From Bacillus sp. B15-48 (lineage in GTDB: Bacteria > Bacillota > Bacilli > Bacillales > Cytobacillaceae), in the NCBI RefSeq assembly GCF_016879755.1, contig NZ_WOFU01000009.1:62001-126000 (forward strand): DNA of 64,000 bases, given 5' to 3'. Positions 57,517 to 64,000 of the stretch are shown here, one piece after another. A program made the position numbers and the translations under genes. The notes under the pieces are model-generated. The model was not told where the DNA came from. It saw only the letters and a list, made by a program, of their open reading frames with translations, and made no database searches. Each line of letters opens with the position of its first letter. The first letter of the stretch is position 1.

Positions 57517-58188
57517 TTATTTATTAACTAATTCTTCTACAGCTATTTCGTAATTGACATCTTCTCCTCGCATTAAACTGTTAATTTTTTCATTATCTAA
57601 CACTAGGCCAAATACTTTATTGATTAAACGTAAACTCGCTTCATGATCTTCTATATTTATACCTGCTACAGCTTCCTCTGCAACAATTACGTTATAATCT
57701 CGTTGATAAGCATCTCTTACTGTCGTTTCTACACAATGAGTAGTTGCAACTCCTGCTATAATCAAAGTTGTAATCCCTTTCATTCTTAAAAGTGTATCTA
57801 ATCGTGTATCTAAAAATGCACTGAACCTATGTTTTGTAACTAATTCCGCTTTATCATCTATAAACTCTTTTAGTTCATCAACCACTTCGGCATCCCAAGT
57901 ATCCTTCAATGCTGGGGGACCGGCTTCCCATCTGTGGGTATGCGGAGTAATCAGTGCGTTATTTCTAGTTTGATCATCTGGATAATGATTTTGGATTGTC
58001 CAAATGTCTAAAATTTCATTTGAAGGGCTAACTTCTAATAATTCCTTTACTTTAGGAATAGTTGCATTCATCATGCTACTATCATACCCATTTCTACCAA
58101 TACTACCTTCTGGGTGGCAGTAACTATTCTGCATATCAATAATTAATAATGCTGTCTTTTCTTTATCAATACGAATTTTATTAGTCAT
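57517..58188 (-). CDS. Isochorismatase-fold amidohydrolase
   Basis: 223 residues. Catalytic Asp18 in TALLIIDMQNSYCHPEG, Lys in LVTKHRFSAFLDTRLD, and Cys in IAGVATTHCVETTVRDAYQR form the cysteine-hydrolase triad. GSIGRNGYD and the following loops recall N-carbamoylsarcosine amidohydrolases. As last gene of a hydantoinase-type operon it may hydrolyse the N-carbamoyl or amide product of the upstream enzyme. The exact substrate is inferred from context only. Confidence 0.85.
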   Translation of the reverse strand: MTNKIRIDKEKTALLIIDMQNSYCHPEGSIGRNGYDSSMMNATIPKVKELLEVSPSNEILDIWTIQNHYPDDQTRNNALITPHTHRWEAGPPALKDTWDAEVVDELKEFIDDKAELVTKHRFSAFLDTRLDTLLRMKGITTLIIAGVATTHCVETTVRDAYQRDYNVIVAEEAVAGINIEDHEASLRLINKVFGLVLDNEKINSLMRGEDVNYEIAVEELVNK

Positions 58189-58258
58189 TTAAATCATCCT
58201 TTTATATTTTTAAAAAAACTTCAATAAAAATTGCAATTCTTTTTTTAGTGAATGAAAT

Positions 58259-58546
58259 CTAAACCCATACACGATCCTTCAAAAATGGCTCACCTTTCAG
58301 CGCGATCTCTGAATCGAGAAGTCCTCCGCAATCTGGACAAAAGAATTGACGGAATAACACATCCTCGCCCGTACTGGAGTATGCTTTACCGGCAACTTCC
58401 TTTAATGGCCTCTCATCAAGAACTACATTACTTTTCCAATCCTGACTGTCACTGCTGCACAATACAGTTTCGCATTTCTTACACAAAAGATCCCCTTTTG
58501 AACCTTTTTCTTCACTCATAATAATTGTGTTAGAGTATAACTTCAT
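58259..58546 (-). CDS. Acetone-carboxylase-gamma-like zinc-ribbon subunit
   Basis: 95 residues starting MKLYSNT after GAGGGGAGTG. Two cysteine pairs, LLCKKCE and FFCPDCGG, bracket KEVAGKAYSSTGEDVLFRQF, matching the small zinc-binding gamma subunit of acetone/acetophenone carboxylases. Encoded between HyuB and the hydrolase, it suggests that the HyuAB pair forms a three-subunit carboxylase or ATP-dependent ring-opening enzyme rather than a simple hydantoinase. Confidence 0.72.
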   Translation of the reverse strand: MKLYSNTIIMSEEKGSKGDLLCKKCETVLCSSDSQDWKSNVVLDERPLKEVAGKAYSSTGEDVLFRQFFCPDCGGLLDSEIALKGEPFLKDRVWV

Positions 58547-58612
58547 TAGATTCACTCCCCTCTTCATTTCCTTCATCGTTTAAAACAACTCGTTATAAAA
58601 TTCAGATTCCGT

Positions 58613-60400
58613 CTACTTCTTACTAACTTCAAGCTTTTTTATTCGATCCATTTTAAGTTTCTCGCGTAGTAATACAGTTTCTTCTTTATTCAATTCACCT
58701 TCATCATTTAGCACAACACCATATATGTTATAGGCAGAAGATTTACTGATTAAACCTTCAGAAAAATCACGTGCTACAAGCTCAGGCTCTCTATCTAGCG
58801 GGTCACCGTAACCACCGCCGCCATTCCAATCAACATGCAATTGATCATTGCCCATCAACGGATAAACTCCCCATTGTATTTGTTCGACTTTTTGATTATC
58901 AGATTCATCCCCTGTAACTCGCAGATAACTGTTTGTCGCTCCTGGAAAACCACCAGCTAGACCTTCACTCATAGGATGCTTTGATCCTTTTCCTGAAATG
59001 ACAAAATGTATTCCTCCATCCGGAGCTTTATGGGATACTACAGCCATTTCCCCACCAGTACCGCCTCGCCATTTACCCGGTCCACCAGAATCTTTCCTCC
59101 GTCGACGATAGAGATAACGAATAGGAAAAGTAGCTTCAACCGTTTCAACATTAGCCATTCTTGATATCGGATTTGGAATCTCTCCGCCAACGTCAACACC
59201 ATCAGCGAAAGTGCTAGCACCACCAGCTCCCGCAAAAGTTTCTGTAAATATGCCAATAGATTCTACATTATGTTGATTTCGACCAAATTTAAAAATGGAA
59301 AAATGATTCGCATGCCATACTGCCGATGCCTGATTCATATATTTTTCACTTGAAGCAAGCATTTTTCCAATAGTGGTACATGCCGCATTATTAACTGATT
59401 GAATAGCTCCAACTGTAGCCACAGATACTGGTGCAGGTCGATTACAATTTACAATGGTGCCACTAGGCGCAATCATTTTAACTGCACGGACAATTCCTTC
59501 ATTCCATGAAATATCATGGCATAGCAAAGGAAATAGTGGAGCAAAGAGCCCCCCTAGAGATGCCCATTTTGTGCAGTTAACGGCATAACGACTTTGCTCA
59601 CTTGACCCAGAAAAATCAAATGTTAACGTATCTGCCTTTTTTGTCATAGTAAGTCTAACTACTGCTGTTTCATCATTGGCACTTAAATATTGACGCGCTT
59701 GCCATTCTCCATCAGGCAACTCTAACAAACGCTGTCTGAAACGCTCCTCCGATTCATTGATTAGTCTCTTACTCGCCTTATCGACCGTCTCCTTACCGTA
59801 CTTATTCATCAATTTCTTCATCCGATCAGCCGCTACGTTGTTACATGCAATCATGGAACGGATATCTAGCATGACCATCTCTGGAGAACGTACCATATTA
59901 AGCATAGTATCAAGTGCACCTTGAACCATTTTTCCACGTTCAATAATCTTCATACCAGGTGACGAAAATCCTTCTGTGTAAATATCACGTGAATCTGGAC
60001 TAAATCCACCAGGATTCATAGCCCCTATATCATATACATGAACAAAACAAGCACTCCATGCTACTAGTTCTCCATTAAAATGGATCGGAGCAATCAGATA
60101 AACATCCGAAGTATGCAAAGCTGCTGTATAAGGATCGTTAAGTAAAAAGACATCTCCTTCATTTATATTCCCTTCAAACTTTCTAATAATTGCTTTACAA
60201 GCTTCAGATGCACTAGTCAGATGGTGTAAAAATCCGACCCCTCCCATTAAAAGGGTTCCATCAGCACGATATAAGGAAACCATCAAATCATGTCCTTCAT
60301 TGGTAATGGCACTTCCAGACACATGTTTGAGAGTTATAATCGCCTCATCAATAATCCTATAAAGACGATGGCGAATAATAGCATAAGTCATAGGATTCAT
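58613..60400 (-). CDS. hyuB: Hydantoinase B / acetone-carboxylase alpha-type subunit
   Basis: 595 residues. HRLYRIIDEAIITLKHVSGS, GDVFLLNDPYTAALHTSDVY, FVHVYDIGAMNPGGFSPDSR, GGEIPNPISRMANVETVEAT, GGPGKWRGGTGGEMAVVSH and VDWNGGGGYGDPLDREPE are HyuB landmarks, including the metal-binding and C-terminal GGGGYGDP motifs. It lies 5 nt after hyuA and is therefore co-translated. Substrate class: N-methylhydantoin, oxoproline, or a ketone for carboxylation. Confidence 0.93.
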   Translation of the reverse strand: MNPMTYAIIRHRLYRIIDEAIITLKHVSGSAITNEGHDLMVSLYRADGTLLMGGVGFLHHLTSASEACKAIIRKFEGNINEGDVFLLNDPYTAALHTSDVYLIAPIHFNGELVAWSACFVHVYDIGAMNPGGFSPDSRDIYTEGFSSPGMKIIERGKMVQGALDTMLNMVRSPEMVMLDIRSMIACNNVAADRMKKLMNKYGKETVDKASKRLINESEERFRQRLLELPDGEWQARQYLSANDETAVVRLTMTKKADTLTFDFSGSSEQSRYAVNCTKWASLGGLFAPLFPLLCHDISWNEGIVRAVKMIAPSGTIVNCNRPAPVSVATVGAIQSVNNAACTTIGKMLASSEKYMNQASAVWHANHFSIFKFGRNQHNVESIGIFTETFAGAGGASTFADGVDVGGEIPNPISRMANVETVEATFPIRYLYRRRRKDSGGPGKWRGGTGGEMAVVSHKAPDGGIHFVISGKGSKHPMSEGLAGGFPGATNSYLRVTGDESDNQKVEQIQWGVYPLMGNDQLHVDWNGGGGYGDPLDREPELVARDFSEGLISKSSAYNIYGVVLNDEGELNKEETVLLREKLKMDRIKKLEVSKK

Positions 60401-60405
60401 AGTTT

Positions 60406-62517
60406 TCAGTCCTCCATTTCTATAATTATATTAGAATAACTATCCATGTGAGCAGTCTGATTCCCTTGAACAGAGATAGTTGTAATTGGGGTATGAATGA
60501 TCGCAGGACCATGGAAACGATTGCCCGGCTTTAGTTTTTCAAAATCATAGATATCACCAGTTACAATTTTTTCTTTTGAAAAATCCAATATCTGACGTTG
60601 CTCTACCAATGCCTCGCTCGCATCGGAAGAACCCATTTCAACAGGTGTTAAATCTGGTCGCTCAATCTTACCAGTTGCAGTTAGTCGGCACATTGTCATC
60701 TCTATACCAGCTTCACGATAAGCTGAACCTTTTCCATAATTACTTTCATAAAGTTTTTCAAAGTCTGCTATTAGTCGCTCTAGACCATTTTGATCAAGTG
60801 GAGTAGGAGCGTTAACAGTAGTTGTAACCTCGTGTACTTGACGCTTATATCGTAAATCAACTGACCAATTCATTTCGATTTTATCTTTACTAAAACCCTC
60901 GTTCTCAAGTTGCTTGGCGGCGGTTTCTACCATAGGTAAAAAGATAGAATTTATCTGTTCTGAATCCGCTTGATCAGTAAGTTTCACCGCAGTTGCATAT
61001 TCATGACGCACATCTGCCATTGCTAAACCAAAAGCACAATTAACTGAAGCGGTATAAGGAATTACGATTTTTTGAACTTCAAGTTCTTGTCCAAATGCAG
61101 ATGCAATAAATCCACAACTTCCACCAAAAGACTGTAATACAAAATCACGTGGATCTAATCCGCGTTCAACTGTTATTTTATGAATCAAATCGGTAATTTG
61201 AGCTACTGCAACACGATAGATACCAATTGCAGCTTCTTCTACTGACACTCCTAGAGGATCAGCGATTTGTTCACGAAATACCCTACGAGTGTTTTCGACG
61301 TCGAGCTTCATTGTTTTATTTAAACGGAATTTTTCATCCATGTATCCTATTAAAAGCATAACATCGGTAATTGTAGGCAAATTTCCTCCCAATCCATAAC
61401 ATACTGGACCAGGACGGGAACCTGCAGAATCCGGTCCAATTGTAGGTATTCCAGATTGAGGATCAATTCTTATGATACTACCACCTGCAATACTAATGGA
61501 AACAACATCCATTTTAGGTGTTATATAATGAAAACGATCTACCAAAGGCTCTTTAGAATAAGAAATTTCTCCGTCTTGAATGATACCTACCTTAAAGGTT
61601 GTTCCCCCCATATCAGCTGCAATGACATTCGGATTTTCCATTGTATCACCAAGTGCTTTTGCACCGATAACCCCAGCGGCTGGTCCACTTTCAACCATGC
61701 CTATTGCACGCTTACTAGCTTCACTTGAAGGCAAAAGCCCACCATACCCTTGCATCACCATCGTATGTCCTCGATAACCATTAATATTTAGTTTTTGTTC
61801 GAGACCTTGGAGATAACTTTGAGTTACAGGCCCTGCATAGGCATTTATGACTGACGTAGAAGTTCGTTCATATTCTCCAGGCACAGGTGCAATATCACTA
61901 GATATAGTAACATGTACATCCGGCGCCAACTCAGCAATACAGTCATTAATAGCCTGTTCATGTAATGAGTTGGAACTGGACCACAAAAGAGATACAGCAA
62001 TTGATTCAACATTTTTATCTACCAAATATTTAACAGCTTTACGAACGCCGTTCATGTCTAGAGGTTCTATAACATCCCCTTCAAAGTCTATACGTTCTTT
62101 TACACCAACAATTGCATCTGAATCTACAAGTGGTTGTGCACGATTGGTGTGAACAGGATTTTTTATTCCTTCCTCAGTCAAACCAGACCAGCGACCATAT
62201 GCCCCTCGTGTGACCATGATCGTATCTTCAAACCCTTCGGTAGTTATAAGTCCGGTTTTTGCTCCATCACGTGTTAATACCGTGTTATCAACTACTGTTG
62301 ATCCGTGAAGGAATAACTTTGTTTGACCTAACAATTGCTGAAGCTCCATCCCCATTGATTCCGCTGCTGAACTAATAGAATTTATTACTCCATTTTCATA
62401 ATCTGGCGGAGTTGAGAGTGCCTTTCCTAAAATAGTTTTTCCTGTTGATGTAACCACTACAGTATCCGTAAATGTTCCACCTACATCTGTTGCCACGAAA
62501 AACTTGTCATTGTTCAT
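60406..62517 (-). CDS. hyuA: Hydantoinase A / oxoprolinase-type ATPase subunit
   Basis: 703 residues. N-terminal phosphate-binding ATDVGGTFTDTVVV (actin-like ATPase), HGSTVVDNTVLTRDGAKTGL, ERTSTSVINAYAGPVTQSYL, NVIAADMGGTTFKVGII and LQSFGGSCGFIASAFGQELE mark the HyuA N, central and C domains. It activates the substrate with ATP for HyuB. First gene of the operon. The 380-bp upstream region separates it from a divergent oxidoreductase. Confidence 0.93.
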   Translation of the reverse strand: MNNDKFFVATDVGGTFTDTVVVTSTGKTILGKALSTPPDYENGVINSISSAAESMGMELQQLLGQTKLFLHGSTVVDNTVLTRDGAKTGLITTEGFEDTIMVTRGAYGRWSGLTEEGIKNPVHTNRAQPLVDSDAIVGVKERIDFEGDVIEPLDMNGVRKAVKYLVDKNVESIAVSLLWSSSNSLHEQAINDCIAELAPDVHVTISSDIAPVPGEYERTSTSVINAYAGPVTQSYLQGLEQKLNINGYRGHTMVMQGYGGLLPSSEASKRAIGMVESGPAAGVIGAKALGDTMENPNVIAADMGGTTFKVGIIQDGEISYSKEPLVDRFHYITPKMDVVSISIAGGSIIRIDPQSGIPTIGPDSAGSRPGPVCYGLGGNLPTITDVMLLIGYMDEKFRLNKTMKLDVENTRRVFREQIADPLGVSVEEAAIGIYRVAVAQITDLIHKITVERGLDPRDFVLQSFGGSCGFIASAFGQELEVQKIVIPYTASVNCAFGLAMADVRHEYATAVKLTDQADSEQINSIFLPMVETAAKQLENEGFSKDKIEMNWSVDLRYKRQVHEVTTTVNAPTPLDQNGLERLIADFEKLYESNYGKGSAYREAGIEMTMCRLTATGKIERPDLTPVEMGSSDASEALVEQRQILDFSKEKIVTGDIYDFEKLKPGNRFHGPAIIHTPITTISVQGNQTAHMDSYSNIIIEMED

Positions 62518-62899
62518 ACTTAATTAAAACCTCCTTATTTCTGTGCTATTTCGTTTGTTATACGAATTTACCAATATACTATTTTAAATTTTCAGTATTT
62601 AATTGGTAAAACTCTGATTCACCCTTTGTAACTTTCAATTAAGCGTTTACAAATATTATTATAGTGTTTTATATATCTGTACACTGTAAACTTTCTATCA
62701 ATTCAAAATATTATTATTATTTATTTGTGCCTCAATTTGGACACAAGTAAATTAGATTTATCCAAGGATTATATTCTACCATTTACAGGGAAATATTGTT
62801 TAATTATGGAAATAAATAGAGGGAGTTAACGGTCCACATCATGAATAGACTGTAAGGAACGTATTCAAGACTTGAAATATATTAAGAGGATGATGAATT
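62518..62899. promoter_or_regulatory. Divergent control region of hyuA and the oxidoreductase
   Basis: AT-rich, no gene. Probable promoters for both directions; no palindromic operator stood out to me. No local regulator gene is seen within the window. Confidence 0.35.
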
Positions 62900-63889
62900 T
62901 TGAAAGCTTTCGTTACAAACAAATATGGGTCACCCGATATTTTAGAACTGCAAGATGTTGAAAAACCGGTTTGTAAAGACAATCAAGTACTAGTAAAAGT
63001 CCACGCAACATCTATAAACTATGGGAACATTGTGCTTTTGCGCGGAAAGCCTTTTGTTGCACGTTTTGCTTTTGGTATGATGAAACCGAAATTTAACATT
63101 CCTGGTGGGGATATTTCAGGTACCATTGAGACGATCGGGGAAAATGTAAAACACTTTCAAGTTGGGGATGAAGTTTTCGGAGATTTATCGAGTAGTGGCT
63201 GGGGTGGATTTGCCGAATATGTTGCTGTGCCAGAAAACTCCATTGCCAGGAAACCTAAAAACATTTCCTTTGAAGAAGCAGCTTCCTTACCAATGGCTGC
63301 ATCCACTGCCTTTCAAGCACTTCGAAATAAAGGAAATCTCCAAGAAGGTCAAGAAGTTTTCATTTATGGTGCTTCTGGTGGTGTTGGCACCTTCGCAGTT
63401 CAAATCGCAAAAGCATTAGGTGCAAACGTGACAGCTGTTTGTAGTACAAGAAATGTTGACATCATTAAATCGTTAGGTATAGATCATGTCATAGATTATA
63501 AGAAAGAGACTATTTTTGAAAAAGATCGTACGTATGACTTAATTCTAGCAATAAATGGATATCAACACATGTCAGAATATTTAAAAGCATTAAAAGCAAA
63601 TGGAAAGTTTATCCTTGTTGGTGGTTCTCCAAAGCAAATGCCTCAGGCCATGTTTCGCTCGATTGGAAACAAAAAAATAAACATTTTCATGCAATCTCCT
63701 AAACAAGAAGATTTAAATTTCATTAAGGATCTCGTTGAAAAAAATCAATTAACTGCTGTTATTGACCGACAATTTTCATTTAACGAATTGCCAGATGCTT
63801 TTAAGTATTTTGAAGAGGGCCATGCTCAAGGAAAAGTTGTTGTTAAGGTTTCTTCTTATGAAAGTAATGGCACTCCCCGAATATTCTAG
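62900..63889 (+). CDS. Quinone-oxidoreductase-like MDR protein
   Basis: 329 residues from a TTG after AGAGGATG. VHATSINYGNIVLLRG, GGDISGTIETIGENVKHFQV-GDEVFGDL, EEAASLPMAASTAFQAL and the cofactor motif YGASGGVGTFAVQIAKALGA place it among zinc-free medium-chain reductases (quinone oxidoreductase/zeta-crystallin type). It likely reduces quinones or enones with NADPH. Single gene. Confidence 0.88.
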   Translation: MKAFVTNKYGSPDILELQDVEKPVCKDNQVLVKVHATSINYGNIVLLRGKPFVARFAFGMMKPKFNIPGGDISGTIETIGENVKHFQVGDEVFGDLSSSGWGGFAEYVAVPENSIARKPKNISFEEAASLPMAASTAFQALRNKGNLQEGQEVFIYGASGGVGTFAVQIAKALGANVTAVCSTRNVDIIKSLGIDHVIDYKKETIFEKDRTYDLILAINGYQHMSEYLKALKANGKFILVGGSPKQMPQAMFRSIGNKKINIFMQSPKQEDLNFIKDLVEKNQLTAVIDRQFSFNELPDAFKYFEEGHAQGKVVVKVSSYESNGTPRIF

Positions 63890-63960
63890 TTCCACATAAA
63901 TGTTTCACAGATGGTAATTCACAAAAGTTTTAACCTTCCCCTACTGCACACTTTCAAAAA

Positions 63961-63988
63961 ATAAGCTGACTGAAGAGAGTCAGCTTAT
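63961..63988 (+). terminator. Hairpin terminator
   Basis: ATAAGCTGACT and AGTCAGCTTAT form an 11-bp stem downstream of the oxidoreductase gene; the T-run after it is weak. Confidence 0.6.
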
Positions 63989-64000
63989 CTATGACGGATT

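Overview
The window looks like chromosomal DNA of a spore-forming, low-GC member of the Bacillaceae. Support comes from a GerA-family germinant receptor operon, an orphan dipicolinate synthase A subunit, Firmicutes-type ribosome binding sites with frequent TTG starts, and many Bacillus-type small proteins. No ribosomal RNA, tRNA or CRISPR array was seen. Much of the window is accessory DNA, with worn insertion sequences, small dispersed repeats and gene fragments between intact operons.

Region 0-11 kb: a Phd-like/Uma2 fusion gene and one copy of a ~270-bp dispersed element. Then a glutathione block: thioredoxin-like protein, bifunctional GshAB, S-formylglutathione hydrolase and glutathione-dependent formaldehyde dehydrogenase, with a divergent HxlR regulator and two matching TGAC-N6-GTCA sites. 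Next is a heterodimeric multidrug ABC exporter with a probable leader-peptide attenuator. Region 11-18 kb: an OsmC peroxidase, a complete ~1.94-kb group II intron with its maturase, and a gerB-gerA-gerC operon. Region 18-24 kb: methyltransferase, LysR regulator, small proteins, repeats and pseudogenes.

Region 22-31 kb: a catabolic cluster on the minus strand (two SDRs, zinc alcohol dehydrogenase, flavin-dependent monooxygenase, an isocitrate lyase/PEP mutase-fold protein without the usual catalytic cysteine, and a cupin), with a divergent GntR regulator that seems to start at ATT. Region 31-40 kb: assorted genes (GNAT, SGNH hydrolase, acyltransferase, nitronate monooxygenase, polysaccharide deacetylase, DUF2935 and DUF3050 proteins) and a frameshifted YmaF gene.

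Region 40-49 kb: a thiazole/oxazole-modified peptide (TOMM) cluster of the heterocycloanthracin/sonorensin type. It has a ThiF-like maturation protein, a YcaO cyclodehydratase, a SagB dehydrogenase and, on the same strand, a precursor peptide with 13 cysteines mostly in C-x-x-C steps. IS605/ISC-like and IS110 relics surround it.

Region 49-55 kb: remnants of an IS21 element (istB with two passenger genes on the left, istA on the right) bracket ~4 kb of very different base composition. This carries a PD-(D/E)XK/DUF5655 protein, a small membrane protein and an Abi_C abortive-infection-type protein, and looks like a transferred defence-type island. Region 55-64 kb: orphan dpaA, small genes, an IS3 relic, a hydantoinase A/B operon with an acetone-carboxylase-gamma-like zinc ribbon and an isochorismatase-fold hydrolase, and a quinone-oxidoreductase-like gene. 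Family assignments come from reading the sequence only; no database search was possible.
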